Assembly: GCF_019443965.1 (NCBI RefSeq)
Contig: NZ_CP040814.1
Location: 2,852,001 to 2,916,000, forward strand
Direction of reading: 5' to 3'
Length of the DNA stretch: 64,000 nucleotides
DNA from: Salinibacterium sp. M195
Lineage (GTDB): Bacteria > Actinomycetota > Actinomycetes > Actinomycetales > Microbacteriaceae
Shown here in pieces: positions 46,766 to 56,790 of the stretch; the first letter of the stretch is position 1; every line of letters begins with the position of its first letter. Both the position numbers and the translations under genes were made by a program. The notes beneath the pieces are model-generated. The model worked only from the letters and a program-made list of their open reading frames with translations. It was not told the origin of the DNA and made no database searches.

Positions 46766-48535
46766 TTATTCGGCGTCGACCGGTGCCCACTCCCAGAAGT
46801 TCCAGAAGTAGGTCGGCGACAGCGCGCTCGGGCTGACGTTTGTTACTGAGTTGTTCCAGACGGTGATTCCGGGGAACTGGAAGATGGTGACGCCGTAAGC
46901 GTCATCCCAAACCAGCTTCTCTACCTCTACCTGAATTTCAGTCTGAACCGCAGGGTCCAGTTCAGTTTCGAGGTCCTTCAGCAGCGCGTCTACCTCGGTG
47001 TTGGAGTATCCACCGAAGTTGCTGGGCTGGCCCGAACCAAGGTACTGGTCAGAACCGGTGAGCGCGAGGCTCGTTGACTGCCATGCGAAGATAACCGCGT
47101 CGTGCGGGTTAATCGGCAGGGCTTCCTTGTCGGTGAACGCCCACTCGGGCTCGGAGTCGTCAACAACCGTGAAGCCGGCAAGAGCTGCCGACTGCTGGAT
47201 GAACTCGAACTCGGTGGCACGACGTACGTTGCCCTCGGGGTACCAGAACTTGACCTCGACCGGAGTGGTCACTCCAGCGTCAGCAAGCAGCTTCTTGGCA
47301 CCATCGATGTCAACCTCGGCGTAATCTGCTGAACCGTTGCTCGACGCAATATCGTCGTAGCCAGGAGCGCCGGGGATCTGCAGAACGGAGTCACGCAGCG
47401 TTGCGTTTTCGTTCAACGGGGTGATCAGCTTCTCGAGGATTTCTGCACGAGGGATGACCTTGAGGAATGCCTGACGAACAGCCTTTGCCTTTTCTTCGTC
47501 TCCGCCATAAGTTGCGGGGTCGAAGGGGCCACCGTTGTTGAACGTGAGGTCAACGTGCTCGTAAGTCGCTTCGTCAGCGGTGACGTAGTCGGCGTTGGTG
47601 AGTCCCTTGACGAGCTCAAGCACGTCGGGGGTCGGCTGTCCGGCAGCGATCTGAACGTCACCGTTCTCGATGGCCTGAACCTGAGCGGTTGAGTCCTCGA
47701 TCTGGCGAACGATGATGCGCTCGTACTTGGGCGAAGGGCCCCAGGTGTAGAGCGGGTTGGCCTTCAGCGCGACGTACTCGTTTTCGACGAGTTCGTCGAG
47801 AACGTAAGCACCACTCGAGAGAGCAACGAGTTCGTTGTCTGGCGTGCTTGCCGCCTGGTACTCGTCGTTCCATGCCTTGGCTACCGGGGTGAGCCACTCA
47901 ACGTCGTCGTTCTGCACAGCCTCGACGAACATCTTCTTGGCTTCCTCGGGATCGGTGATCTCGGGGTACGCGAGCGAGACGACGCCGTGAGCAGCAACAC
48001 CGAGGTCATACTGGATCTCCCAGTCAACGTAGGCCTTGTCGTACACAATGGTGATGCTCTTGTCATCAATCTCGGGCATCGCCGATGCGAGGTCTCCACG
48101 CGGGTTTGCGTGTGTGAAGAGGGGTTCGCCGTCAGCGTCTTGAACACCGGCAAAGATGGTGGTCCACGCGAGCAGCAAGTCTGCTGAGTCGATCGGTGTT
48201 CCGTCTGACCAAGTGACGTTCTCGTTGACGGTGTACTTAACCGTTAGCGGGTCGTCGCTCGTCTTCTCAAACGTGCCGAAGTCTGTGTTGCGAACGAGAG
48301 CAGGCTCGTCGTTGTAATAGAGGAACGTTGAGTTCATCATGTACAACACAACCGCGTTTGCGGTGTTGTTGCCTGCTGCGCTGTTCCCGTTGAAGTTGTC
48401 AATCAGGTCATTCCAGGCGACCGTGATTTCGGTGTCTGCAATTACTTCTGACTCGTACGGCGGAGTACACCCGGTTAGGGCGAGGGCTCCCACCGCGAGG
48501 ACAGCTATGGCAGCTGCGACGCGCTTGTTCTTCAT
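46766..48535 (-). CDS. Oligopeptide-binding lipoprotein, family 5
   Basis: 589 residues from the ATG at 48535, chosen for the strong ribosome-binding site GGAGGAAAG and because a lipoprotein signal (LALTGC, Cys23) starts there. Mature part is a full SBP family-5 domain with TVKYTVNENVTWSDGTPID and KAVRQAFLKVIPR, the family's ligand-site and hinge regions. Delivers peptides to the OppB/OppC permeases. Followed by a hairpin and then the permease genes. Confidence 0.94.
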   Translation of the reverse strand: MKNKRVAAAIAVLAVGALALTGCTPPYESEVIADTEITVAWNDLIDNFNGNSAAGNNTANAVVLYMMNSTFLYYNDEPALVRNTDFGTFEKTSDDPLTVKYTVNENVTWSDGTPIDSADLLLAWTTIFAGVQDADGEPLFTHANPRGDLASAMPEIDDKSITIVYDKAYVDWEIQYDLGVAAHGVVSLAYPEITDPEEAKKMFVEAVQNDDVEWLTPVAKAWNDEYQAASTPDNELVALSSGAYVLDELVENEYVALKANPLYTWGPSPKYERIIVRQIEDSTAQVQAIENGDVQIAAGQPTPDVLELVKGLTNADYVTADEATYEHVDLTFNNGGPFDPATYGGDEEKAKAVRQAFLKVIPRAEILEKLITPLNENATLRDSVLQIPGAPGYDDIASSNGSADYAEVDIDGAKKLLADAGVTTPVEVKFWYPEGNVRRATEFEFIQQSAALAGFTVVDDSEPEWAFTDKEALPINPHDAVIFAWQSTSLALTGSDQYLGSGQPSNFGGYSNTEVDALLKDLETELDPAVQTEIQVEVEKLVWDDAYGVTIFQFPGITVWNNSVTNVSPSALSPTYFWNFWEWAPVDAE

Positions 48536-48860
48536 CTTTCCTCCAGTAGAAAGGTGGCCGAAGGGACGGCGTAGACCAATCCCATGGCGGCCATTACACC
48601 GCAAACCTGAACGTTGGGGCAATAGAAACTGACGATTCGCATAATTCGAAACAAGAAAGACGTAATTCTGCGTAAGAAAACTGTGCCTACCCCACAGAGG
48701 GGCCGATTTAGGCCACGAATTTTAGCAGGTTGCGCGTCACGAGAACTTAACATTTCCACAGGGTGGCGCGCGAGCATCCGCTCTAGAATTGGCAACAGCG
48801 AAGCCCACGCCGGCTGTCACTGTTGCCGCTGGTCAACAGAGAAGGAGTGCGCTGAAGCCA
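48536..48860. promoter_or_regulatory. Divergent intergenic region (325 bases)
   Basis: Lies between the Opp binding-protein start and the ABM-like gene start, so it must hold two opposite promoters. The first 140 bases are AT-rich (around 48630-48690), consistent with the strong minus-strand promoter of a binding protein. No hairpin, repeat or small gene was convincing. AAGGAG at 48842-48847 is the probable ribosome-binding site of the plus-strand gene. Confidence 0.45.
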
Positions 48861-49436
48861 ATGACTAGCAACCCAATTACCGTCTCCATCGTGCGGACGG
48901 TAGACCCCGCCCGCATCGCCCAAGCGACAGCGTGGATGCAAACGGGCATCAACCTCGCCACCACCTATCCCGGCTTTCTGGGCTCAGGTTGGGTGCGCGC
49001 AGGCACCGAAAGCACTACGTGGCACATGCTGTACCGATTCGCGGATGATGCAGCACTCTTGCACTGGGAACAATCACCAGAACGGGCGTGGTGGCTCGAA
49101 AGCGGACGAGGCTTCGCGCACGAACACACCACGGAGCGCCGCACCGGCATCGAGGGCTGGTTCGACGAACCAACGGAAGTCACGGTGGAATATGCCGGCC
49201 CTGCCGCCGCCACGGTACCGCCGCGCTGGAAACAAGCCGTGACCATCTGGCTCGGCTTCTTTCCGCTCAACCTCGCGTTTACTTACCTCGTGACCCTGCT
49301 CGTACCCGGCTGGGATGCGCTGCCGATCCTCGTGCGGGTGCTCCTCACTACGCTCTGCCTCACGCCGGTCATGACCTATGTTCTCCTGCCGGGAGTCACA
49401 CGGATGCTGCGGCGCTGGCTAACACCAACGCGGTAG
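48861..49436 (+). CDS. Antibiotic-biosynthesis-monooxygenase-like protein with two membrane helices
   Basis: 191 residues. Residues 1-105 form an ABM-type ferredoxin-like domain (PITVSIVRTVDPARI, YPGFLGSGWVRAG, WHMLYRFADDAALLHWE), then two membrane helices (about 122-145 and 150-172) and a basic tail. Members of this subgroup are single-gene, membrane-attached and of unknown activity; the name of the family does not imply antibiotic synthesis. Confidence 0.85.
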   Translation: MTSNPITVSIVRTVDPARIAQATAWMQTGINLATTYPGFLGSGWVRAGTESTTWHMLYRFADDAALLHWEQSPERAWWLESGRGFAHEHTTERRTGIEGWFDEPTEVTVEYAGPAAATVPPRWKQAVTIWLGFFPLNLAFTYLVTLLVPGWDALPILVRVLLTTLCLTPVMTYVLLPGVTRMLRRWLTPTR

Positions 49437-49473
49437 CAGCGCCGCGTCACCTGATCGAGTTTCGCGAGGGCTG

Positions 49474-49770
49474 TCATGCGGATCCCTCGAGAAGTTTCTT
49501 CAACGCGGTTGTGTATTCCTCGAACGCTCCGCGACCGCGGGTCGTCAAGCTGAGATAGGTCACCGGGCTTCTCCCCTGGTGGGCCTTAGTGACCTCGATG
49601 TAGCCGGCATCCTCTAACTTGCGCAGATGAGTGGAGAGATTACCCGGCGTCATCGCGAGCAACTGCTGCAACCGCGGGAAGGCGAGGCGGTCCCCTGCCG
49701 GGAGCGTGGCGAGGGACGCCGTAATGCGCAGTCGTGCCGAGGCATGGATAACGGGATCGAGCTCATCCAT
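49474..49770 (-). CDS. Winged-helix transcriptional regulator (MarR/ArsR-like, short)
   Basis: 98 residues, a bare winged helix: ASARLRITASLATLP, then FPRLQQLLAMTPGNLSTHLRKLEDAGYIE (recognition helix) and the wing KAHQGRSPVTYLSLT. No sensor domain and no metal-binding Cys. Co-transcribed behind the membrane protein at 49776, five bases apart. A 21-base palindrome upstream of that gene is the likely binding site. Confidence 0.9.
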   Translation of the reverse strand: MDELDPVIHASARLRITASLATLPAGDRLAFPRLQQLLAMTPGNLSTHLRKLEDAGYIEVTKAHQGRSPVTYLSLTTRGRGAFEEYTTALKKLLEGSA

Positions 49771-49775
49771 TGTCG

Positions 49776-50474
49776 TTACGCCTTCCTTCGCAACCGAACA
49801 GCAGCCAGAATCGCCATGAACAGCATCGTGCTGCCGCCAAGCAGCGCCATCACCAGATTATTTGTCGGCGCACCAAAGAAGGGAGACACCGAGCCGGTAA
49901 CCAGCAGGATGATGCCGAGCACGAGCATGCTTTTCTGATGCCAGAGCGCGGCCCCAGCAACGTACAGAGTTCCCGCCATCAGCGCGAAGGCTGACGGGTA
50001 GTAGAGAGTCGCGAGTTCGTACGACATGCCGTTGTTCATTAGTGCGACTCCGACGGCGCCAAATGCTGTTCCACACAACCCCCACGAGATTCCGTAGACG
50101 GCTCCAGCAAAGCTCGAATTACCTTGAACACCACGGTCGATACGGATGCCCAACACTGTGGAAGCGGCGATCGCTGCCCCGATCAGCACGCCGAACCCGA
50201 TCCCCGCAACCGGACCAGGAATACTCACTGGGGAGTTGCTCGCCGGCGCCGCAGACCAGAGAAGAAGAAAACCAACCAGCCAGGCCACTCCCCACACGCC
50301 AAGCATCCACGGGATCGGGGCCAGCTGCTTGCGCGCCATCTCACCCTGTTGCTCTTCGACAAGCTTGAGCATCTCTTCCGGCGTCAGCGCGGACTCATTC
50401 TCGAGTTCGGCCTCACGTTCTCGTTCGAGTTCGGAACTCGCCACCTTCGCGGCCGTGCGGTCGTCGCTTGTCAT
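49776..50474 (-). CDS. Membrane protein of unknown function, partner of the winged-helix regulator
   Basis: 232 residues. An acidic, Glu-rich N-terminal segment (about 1-50, EREREAELENES) likely to be a helical or coiled cytoplasmic arm, followed by six predicted membrane helices arranged in pairs. No enzymatic motif. Pairs of short winged-helix regulators with such membrane proteins are frequent in actinobacteria and may sense membrane state; function not established. Its 5' leader contains three copies of a 20-base repeat. Confidence 0.75.
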   Translation of the reverse strand: MTSDDRTAAKVASSELEREREAELENESALTPEEMLKLVEEQQGEMARKQLAPIPWMLGVWGVAWLVGFLLLWSAAPASNSPVSIPGPVAGIGFGVLIGAAIAASTVLGIRIDRGVQGNSSFAGAVYGISWGLCGTAFGAVGVALMNNGMSYELATLYYPSAFALMAGTLYVAGAALWHQKSMLVLGIILLVTGSVSPFFGAPTNNLVMALLGGSTMLFMAILAAVRLRRKA

Positions 50475-50490
50475 CGTGGACCCTTCGATA

Positions 50491-50550
50491 GTGGAGTGTG
50501 CGCTTCGCTAGTGGAGTGTGCGCTTCGCTAGTGGAGTGTGCGCTTCGCTA
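50491..50550. repeat. Three perfect tandem copies of a 20-bp unit
   Basis: GTGGAGTGTGCGCTTCGCTA is repeated at 50491-50510, 50511-50530 and 50531-50550 without any change, just upstream of the membrane-protein gene and next to the palindrome. Not a coding repeat (20 is not divisible by three). Likely variable in copy number, which would alter the leader length of the minus-strand transcript. Confidence 0.92.
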
Positions 50551-50551
50551 T

Positions 50552-50572
50552 GTACTTTGTAACACAAAGTAC
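50552..50572. promoter_or_regulatory. Perfect 9-3-9 palindrome, likely operator of the winged-helix regulator
   Basis: GTACTTTGT-AAC-ACAAAGTAC, followed by a further half-like box ACTTTGC. On the minus strand TTGCAT and TACAAA with a 17-base spacer overlap it, so a bound regulator would block that promoter. It also lies 65 bases before the hrpA start and could affect it. Confidence 0.7.
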
Positions 50573-50636
50573 TTTGCAATGCAACGATTCCGCGATCGAG
50601 TTCTCACCGGGCGTCGCGGCCTTAAGCTGGAGTGCT

Positions 50637-53600
50637 ATGTCCGCCTCCGAAGTTCACTCCGCCAGCACCGCGGCACCGCTACCTCCTGACGCCGCAGTGC
50701 CGCTGCCGGCAGGTACCGCGATCACGTTCCCGCCCGAGCTGCCCGTCAGCCAGCGCAAAGACGACATCGCCAAGGCCATTCGCGAGAACCAAGTCGTAAT
50801 CATTGCGGGAGCAACGGGAAGTGGAAAGACCACCCAGCTGCCGAAGATTTTGCTGGAACTGGGTAAGACATCCATTGGGCACACCCAGCCGCGTCGGATT
50901 GCCGCGCGCACCGTCGCTGAGCGCATTGCCGAAGAACTGGGAAGCGAACTCGGTGACCTCGTCGGCTACCAAGTGCGGTTCACCGATCGCGTGGGCAAAA
51001 ACACCCGCGTGAAGCTCATGACCGACGGCATCCTGCTGAACGAAATTCACCGCGATCGCGACCTCAAAAAGTACGACGCGATCATCATCGATGAGGCGCA
51101 CGAACGCAGCCTCACCGTCGACTTCTTGCTCGGCTATCTCAAGCAGCTCCGCACCCGCCGCCCCGATCTCAGCATCATCATTACGAGTGCCACGATCGAC
51201 CCCGAAAGCTTCTCGAAGCACTTCGACGGCGCCCCGATTATTGAAGTCTCCGGGCGCACCTTCCCCGTCGAGATTCGGTACCGCCCCCTCGTCGCTGAAG
51301 AAAGCACTGGCGACGATCTCGAAGCGGAGGATGCCGAAGAAGCGGCCGCCAACCGCGCCGACCGCGACTACCTCGAAGGCATCAACGACGCCCTCGACGA
51401 ACTCTCCCGCGAGAGCGACGGCGACGTGCTCGTCTTCCTCTCGGGCGAAACCGAGATTCGGGATGCGGAAGAATCCATCCGCGGACGCATCAGTGCCGGC
51501 AAACTCTCCGAGGGCACCGAAGTGCTCCCGCTCTACGGCCGACTGAGCTCCGCCGAACAGCACCGCGTGTTCGAGTCGCGCCGCACGCCCGGAACACGCC
51601 GCCGCATCGTGCTCGCCACGAACGTTGCCGAAACCAGTTTGACCGTGCCGGGCATCCGCTACGTCATCGATGCCGGAACTGCCCGCATCAGTCGGTACAG
51701 CACGCGCGCCAAGATTCAGCGCCTGCCGATCGAGGCCATCAGCCAGGCCAGCGCCAACCAGCGCTCCGGCCGCTCGGGACGAACGAGCGACGGAATCGCG
51801 ATCCGCCTCTACTCCGAAGAAGACTTTAACGCACGCCCCGAGTTCATGGAACCCGAGATTCTGCGCACCAACCTCGCGGCGGTCATCCTGCAGATGATCT
51901 CGCTTGGCCTCGGCAACATCGCCGAGTTTCCGTTCCTGCAACCACCAGACTCTCGCGGCATCAAAGACGGGCTTGAGCTGCTCACCGAACTCGGCGCCGT
52001 CGAGAACGCGATGATCGGGCAGACGAAAGCCGGGCACAAGTCGGCCGCGGCGAACGGTGCCAACGGTGCAGCCGCGGCTAGCGGCAAGGGCACGAAAGAC
52101 GCAGCCCCGCGCATCACCCGCATTGGCAAGCAACTCAGCCAGTTGCCGATCGACCCTCGACTTGCCCGCATGGTGATCGAATCGAAGCAGCACAGCACTA
52201 CCCGTGAAGTGATGGCGGTCGTCGCCGGGCTCAGCATTCAAGACCCGCGCGAACGCCCCCTCGACAAGCGACCGCAAGCCGACCAACAGCATGCGCGCTT
52301 CATCGACCCGACGAGCGACTTTCTCACCCTGCTCAACCTCTGGAACTACCTCGAAGAGAAACAGAAAGAGCTCTCGGGCAACCAGTTCCGGCGCATGTGC
52401 AAGAACGAATATCTCAACTATTTGCGCGTGCGCGAATGGCACGATGTCTACCGCCAGTTGAGCCGCATCGCCAAACCGCTCGGCCTGGTCATCGGTGACG
52501 CCCACTCGAACCCTGACGGCATCCACCGCTCGCTTTTGGCCGGGCTGCTCAGCCACATCGGTCTCAAGGATGTCGCCAAGCGCGATTACATTGGCGCCCG
52601 TCAAACCCGGTTCGTCATCTTTCCCGGCTCGGCTCTCGCCAAGAAACAGCCCAACGCGATCATGAGCGCTGAGCTCGTCGAAACGAGTCGACTCTTTGCG
52701 CGAATGAATGCGTCGATCGACCCGGTGTGGGCCGAGAAACTTGCTGGCGATCTCGTGAAACGCAGCTACTCCGAGCCACACTGGGAGAAGAAGCAGGGCG
52801 CCGCCGTCGCGTTCGAGCGCGTGACGCTCTATGGCGTCACTCTTGCAGCCCGCCGCCGCATCCAATTCTCCCGCGTCGACTTGCCTGCCGCCCGCGAACT
52901 TTTCATCCGTCACGCGCTAGTCGAGGGCGAAGACGACCTGACGAAGCGCGACAAACGCGTGTGGGGATTCGATGCGTCGAACCGTGCCTTGCGCCGCGAC
53001 CTCGAGCAGCTCGAAGAGCGCAGCCGTCGCCGCGATATTTTGCACGACGATGAAACCATTTTTGAGTTCTACGACAAACGAGTGCCCGCCACCGTCGCTT
53101 CCGTTCGTGACTTCGAGGGCTGGTGGAAGAAGGCTCGCCACGATTCCCCTGACCTGCTGACCCTCTCCACGCAAGATCTCATCGAAAATGCGGATGACGC
53201 CGAAGTCGACGACACCAAATTTCCGACCACGTGGGTGCGCGGCGATCAAACGCTCAGCCTCAGCTACCGCTTCGAACCGGGCACCGACGACGACGGAGTC
53301 ACGATCGCCGTTCCGCTGCCGCTACTCGCCGGCCTGCGCCCAGAGGGTTTTGACTGGCAGGTGCCGGGGTTACGCGATGAGCTCGTCACCGCGCTGATCA
53401 AGTCACTGCCGAAACCGATTCGCCGCAACGTCGTTCCGGCCGCAGATTGGGCCCGCCGGCTGCTGGAGGCCGCGCCCGACGATCCGGCTACGGCAGCTTT
53501 CGAAGGCGGCCCCGGGCTGACCGAATTCCTGGCCAAAGAGATCGCGCGACTGACCTACGTTACTGTAGCGACCACCGACTTCGATCTTGATCGCGTGCCC

Positions 53601-54623
53601 GCTCACGTGAAAGTCACCTTCGCCGTAATTGATGAACGCGGCAACAAAGTCGGCGCTAACAAGTCGCTACGCAGCCTGCAGGCGAGCCTCAAGCCCGTCG
53701 CTCGGGCCAGTGTGGCGCGCGCCGTACAAGGTGCTCCTCAGGGTTCTGCGGAGCAACAAACGAACACTCTCGAACGCTCCGGCATCACGAGTTGGGACTT
53801 CGGCGCGCTCGACCGTTCCCGCGACACCAAGCACGGCGGAAACACCATCCGCGCCTACCCCGCACTCGTGGATGACGGCGACACCGTCTCCATCCGCCTC
53901 ATGTCGACACCCTACGATCAAGCCATCGCGCACCAAAGCGGTGTGCGGCGCCTACTGCTGCTCGCGATTCCGTCGCCGCTCGGCTACATCAACGAACATC
54001 TCACGGGCACCGAGAAGCTGGTGCTCGCCCAGAGCCCGTATCGCTCAACGAACGTACTCTTCGAGGACTGCCTTCGCGCCTGCATCGACTCCGTGATGGG
54101 CGACCGCGAGATCTTTGCCCAGACCGAATTCGAGGCGCTGCGGAATGAGATTTCGGCGGGGCTCGTCGACTCCCTGTTCGCGACCGTCTCGCTCGTAGCA
54201 TCCATTGTTGCTGGCGTACGTTTGGCAGACAAAGCGATACGTGCCGCTACGAGCATGCACCTTCTTGCACCGCTCGGTGATGCGCGCGAACAGCTCGATT
54301 CGCTCGTTTACCCTGGTTTTGTTTCCGCCACCGGGCTTACTCAATTACGCCGCTTGCCGATCTACCTCAAAGGCATCGAGCATCGCGTGACGAAGCTCAC
54401 AGAGAACCCGGGCAAAGACCGCGGGTGGATGTCCGAAGTCGAGTTAGCGACCCGTCGCTACAAAGACGCGGGCGGCACCCTGCCGCTAGAACAGCATCCC
54501 GAACCTCAGATCGTTCGCGCCCGGTGGATGCTCGAAGAGCTGCGCCTCAGCCTCTTCGCCCAGCATTTGGGAACGGCCGAATCGGTGAGTGTTCAACGCA
54601 TCGGAAAAGTACTCGCTTCTTAA
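50637..54623 (+). CDS. hrpA: ATP-dependent RNA helicase HrpA
   Basis: 1,328 residues from the ATG at 50637 (GGAG seven bases upstream); the in-frame ATG at 50538 lies in the tandem repeats and is rejected. DEAH-box helicase: Walker A GATGSGKT (58-65), DEAH at 152-155, SAT motif ITSATID, motif VI QRSGRSGRT, then the winged-helix/HA2 and OB-fold regions and the long HrpA-specific C-terminal domain (DUF3418) with RKVL-type basic clusters. Size and order match E. coli HrpA (1,300 residues), which rescues stalled ribosomes on mRNA. Monocistronic. Confidence 0.96.
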   Translation: MSASEVHSASTAAPLPPDAAVPLPAGTAITFPPELPVSQRKDDIAKAIRENQVVIIAGATGSGKTTQLPKILLELGKTSIGHTQPRRIAARTVAERIAEELGSELGDLVGYQVRFTDRVGKNTRVKLMTDGILLNEIHRDRDLKKYDAIIIDEAHERSLTVDFLLGYLKQLRTRRPDLSIIITSATIDPESFSKHFDGAPIIEVSGRTFPVEIRYRPLVAEESTGDDLEAEDAEEAAANRADRDYLEGINDALDELSRESDGDVLVFLSGETEIRDAEESIRGRISAGKLSEGTEVLPLYGRLSSAEQHRVFESRRTPGTRRRIVLATNVAETSLTVPGIRYVIDAGTARISRYSTRAKIQRLPIEAISQASANQRSGRSGRTSDGIAIRLYSEEDFNARPEFMEPEILRTNLAAVILQMISLGLGNIAEFPFLQPPDSRGIKDGLELLTELGAVENAMIGQTKAGHKSAAANGANGAAAASGKGTKDAAPRITRIGKQLSQLPIDPRLARMVIESKQHSTTREVMAVVAGLSIQDPRERPLDKRPQADQQHARFIDPTSDFLTLLNLWNYLEEKQKELSGNQFRRMCKNEYLNYLRVREWHDVYRQLSRIAKPLGLVIGDAHSNPDGIHRSLLAGLLSHIGLKDVAKRDYIGARQTRFVIFPGSALAKKQPNAIMSAELVETSRLFARMNASIDPVWAEKLAGDLVKRSYSEPHWEKKQGAAVAFERVTLYGVTLAARRRIQFSRVDLPAARELFIRHALVEGEDDLTKRDKRVWGFDASNRALRRDLEQLEERSRRRDILHDDETIFEFYDKRVPATVASVRDFEGWWKKARHDSPDLLTLSTQDLIENADDAEVDDTKFPTTWVRGDQTLSLSYRFEPGTDDDGVTIAVPLPLLAGLRPEGFDWQVPGLRDELVTALIKSLPKPIRRNVVPAADWARRLLEAAPDDPATAAFEGGPGLTEFLAKEIARLTYVTVATTDFDLDRVPAHVKVTFAVIDERGNKVGANKSLRSLQASLKPVARASVARAVQGAPQGSAEQQTNTLERSGITSWDFGALDRSRDTKHGGNTIRAYPALVDDGDTVSIRLMSTPYDQAIAHQSGVRRLLLLAIPSPLGYINEHLTGTEKLVLAQSPYRSTNVLFEDCLRACIDSVMGDREIFAQTEFEALRNEISAGLVDSLFATVSLVASIVAGVRLADKAIRAATSMHLLAPLGDAREQLDSLVYPGFVSATGLTQLRRLPIYLKGIEHRVTKLTENPGKDRGWMSEVELATRRYKDAGGTLPLEQHPEPQIVRARWMLEELRLSLFAQHLGTAESVSVQRIGKVLAS

Positions 54624-54689
54624 CGTTCGCGTTTTCGGCTGCACCCAGTTTCAAACCGGTACCCTTGAGGCTGCGAGTGGCACGAGAAC

Positions 54690-55577
54690 GTGACCTCTCT
54701 TCTGAAAGAAAGCAGCTCACGCGTGTCTGAAAGCAACACCGATCGTCCGACCACTCACGATGTTTCCGCAGAAATTGCGCGCTCTTGGCTCCTGGTTGCG
54801 GCCACGCGCCCTGAAGATTTCGATGCGGCTGAGAAGTCACGTGCCGACCAGATCATCCTCGATGTTGAGGACGCTGTTGACCCGCGCCTCAAGTCATCCG
54901 CCCGCGATGCTGTTGTCTCGTGGCTGAGTAACGGTGGCAGCGGCTGGGTTCGCATCAATGACCGCACCTCAGACTTCTGGTCAGATGATGTGGATGCTCT
55001 CGCCGGCCTTCCGGGACTGCGCGGTGTGATGCTCGCTAAGGCCGAGGCAGCAGCTCACGTCTCCGAAACTTTCGATCGCCTCAAAGGCTCCACTCCCGTG
55101 ATCGCGCTCGTCGAGTCAGCGCTCGGCATCGAAGAAGCTGCATCGATTGCTCGCGCCCGCGGCGTCTACCGCCTCGCGTTCGGCAGCGGCGATTATCGTC
55201 GCGACACGGGAACCAGCGCTGACGATCTCGCTATGGCTTATCCTCGATCGCGCCTCGTGATCGCGAGCCGCGTGGGCAACCTGCCCGGCCCGATCGATGG
55301 GCCAACCGTTGGCACCAACCACTCGCTGCTCCGCGAGCAGGGAAGCATGGCTGTCGCACTCGGCATGACCGGCAAACTCTGCCTCGATCTTGAGCAGCTT
55401 CCGATCATCAACGAAGTCATCAGCCCCACACGTTCAGATGTTGCGTGGGCTCGCGAATTCCTCGACGACTTCGAGGCTCGAGGCCGCGTCATCCGCGACG
55501 GCAGCGACCTGCCCCGACTTGGCCGCGCTCAAAAGATCGACAAGCTCGCTCGCGCGTTTGGCGTCGAACCGGCCTAA
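54690..55577 (+). CDS. HpcH/HpaI aldolase or citrate lyase beta-like protein (CitE family)
   Basis: 295 residues from a GTG at 54690; another GTG at 54723 is a possible start. CitE-like TIM barrel with RSWLLVAATRPEDFD, the metal-binding ILDVEDAVDP, WVRIND, and IALVESALGI. Acts on acyl-CoA lyase-type reactions (malyl-, citramalyl- or citryl-CoA). No CitF or CitD partners are present, so an independent lyase or thioesterase is more likely than citrate lyase. Leads a set with a thiolase and an SDR that also handle acyl-CoA compounds. Confidence 0.9.
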   Translation: MTSLLKESSSRVSESNTDRPTTHDVSAEIARSWLLVAATRPEDFDAAEKSRADQIILDVEDAVDPRLKSSARDAVVSWLSNGGSGWVRINDRTSDFWSDDVDALAGLPGLRGVMLAKAEAAAHVSETFDRLKGSTPVIALVESALGIEEAASIARARGVYRLAFGSGDYRRDTGTSADDLAMAYPRSRLVIASRVGNLPGPIDGPTVGTNHSLLREQGSMAVALGMTGKLCLDLEQLPIINEVISPTRSDVAWAREFLDDFEARGRVIRDGSDLPRLGRAQKIDKLARAFGVEPA

Positions 55578-55583
55578 GGCGTT

Positions 55584-55609
55584 GGCCACCGGGGCTCTTC
55601 CCGGCGGCC
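55584..55609 (+). terminator. Weak hairpin after the CitE-like gene
   Basis: A 10-bp stem with one mismatch (55584-55593 with 55600-55609) and six-base loop in the 55-bp gap before the thiolase gene. No T-run; may only reduce read-through. Confidence 0.4.
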
Positions 55610-55632
55610 ACCCCCACCGTTAGTCTTGAGCC

Positions 55633-56790
55633 ATGACAACGGCAGTCATTGTTGACGCGATTCGTACGCCTTCGGGCCGGGGTAAACCGGGCGGAGCGCT
55701 CTCTGGCGAGCATCCGGTAGATCTCCTCGCTACAGTGCTGCGCAGTCTTGTAGACCGCAATGATCTCGACCCAGCGACAATCGACGATGTGATGGCCGGC
55801 TGTGTCACCCAGTCTGGTCAGCAGGCGGTGAATATCGCCCGCAACGCTGTGCTCGCTGCTGGCCTCCCCGAGTCGGTTCCCGGCACCACGATCGATCGCC
55901 AGTGCGGGTCGAGCCAGCAAGCAGCCCACTTCGCCGCACAGTCCGTGATGGCGGGGGCCAACGATATTGTTATCGCGTGCGGCGTCGAGCTAATGAGTTC
56001 GCACCCCATCGGGCAGGCCACCCTTGGTCAGGCAACGATGAGCCCGCTCGTGCGCGAACGCTACCCCGAGGGGCTCGTCAACCAGGGCATCTCTGCTGAG
56101 CTGATCGCGGCACGTTGGGGGCTCAACCGCGACGAACTCGATGTCTTCGCAGCGCTCTCTCACGCTCGCGCTGCCTCCGCCGATTTCAGCGGCGAGATTC
56201 TGCCCATCGGCGCCGTCGATCGCGACGAGACGATCCGCCCCGGCACTGCGGCCAGCACCCTTGCTGGCCTCTCCCCCGCGTTCTACGACGCCGAGATCGC
56301 GGCTCGCTTTCCCGAAATTCAGTGGCGTGTAACCGCGGGCAACTCTTCGCCGCTTACCGATGGTGCTTCAGCCGTTCTCGTGATGAGCGAAGCGCGCGCG
56401 GAGACACTAGGTCTTCGCCCGCTCGCCCGGTTTCACTCCTTTGCGGTTGTCGGTTCTGACCCGATTGAGATGCTGACCGGGATCATCCCCGCCACGCATC
56501 GCGTGTTAGAGCGCAGCGGCATCCGGCTAGAACAGCTCGACAGCATCGAAGTGAATGAAGCCTTCGCTTCGGTCGCGCTGGCCTGGTTGCGGGAGTTTCC
56601 TGTCGACCCCACCATCGTGAATCCGCGAGGCGGCGCAATCGCGCTCGGCCACGCCCTCGGCTCCTCCGGCACCCGCCTACTCACAACCCTCGTCAATCAA
56701 CTCGACACCACCGGGGGTCGCTACGGCCTTCAGGTCATGTGCGAAGGCGGCGGCATGGCCAACGCCACCCTCATCGAAAGGCTTGCATGA
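55633..56790 (+). CDS. Acetyl-CoA acetyltransferase/3-ketoacyl-CoA thiolase
   Basis: 385 residues. Active-site Cys91 in [10 protein letters not shown], the His of [14 protein letters not shown] and the second Cys in MCEGGG complete the thiolase site. Splits 3-ketoacyl-CoA or condenses two acetyl-CoA. Overlaps the SDR gene by four bases, an arrangement seen in short-chain or branched-chain acyl-CoA degradation. Which chain length it uses cannot be told. Confidence 0.95.
   Translation: MTTAVIVDAIRTPSGRGKPGGALSGEHPVDLLATVLRSLVDRNDLDPATIDDVMAGCVTQSGQQAVNIARNAVLAAGLPESVPGTTIDRQCGSSQQAAHFAAQSVMAGANDIVIACGVELMSSHPIGQATLGQATMSPLVRERYPEGLVNQGISAELIAARWGLNRDELDVFAALSHARAASADFSGEILPIGAVDRDETIRPGTAASTLAGLSPAFYDAEIAARFPEIQWRVTAGNSSPLTDGASAVLVMSEARAETLGLRPLARFHSFAVVGSDPIEMLTGIIPATHRVLERSGIRLEQLDSIEVNEAFASVALAWLREFPVDPTIVNPRGGAIALGHALGSSGTRLLTTLVNQLDTTGGRYGLQVMCEGGGMANATLIERLA

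Noticed and set aside
50491-50550. CRISPR array
   Set aside because: The three 20-bp units are directly adjacent without spacers.
50679-52913. Very long open frame on the minus strand opposite hrpA (744 codons)
   Set aside because: It is fully inside the helicase gene, has no family resemblance and arises from the strong third-position GC bias of the sense gene.
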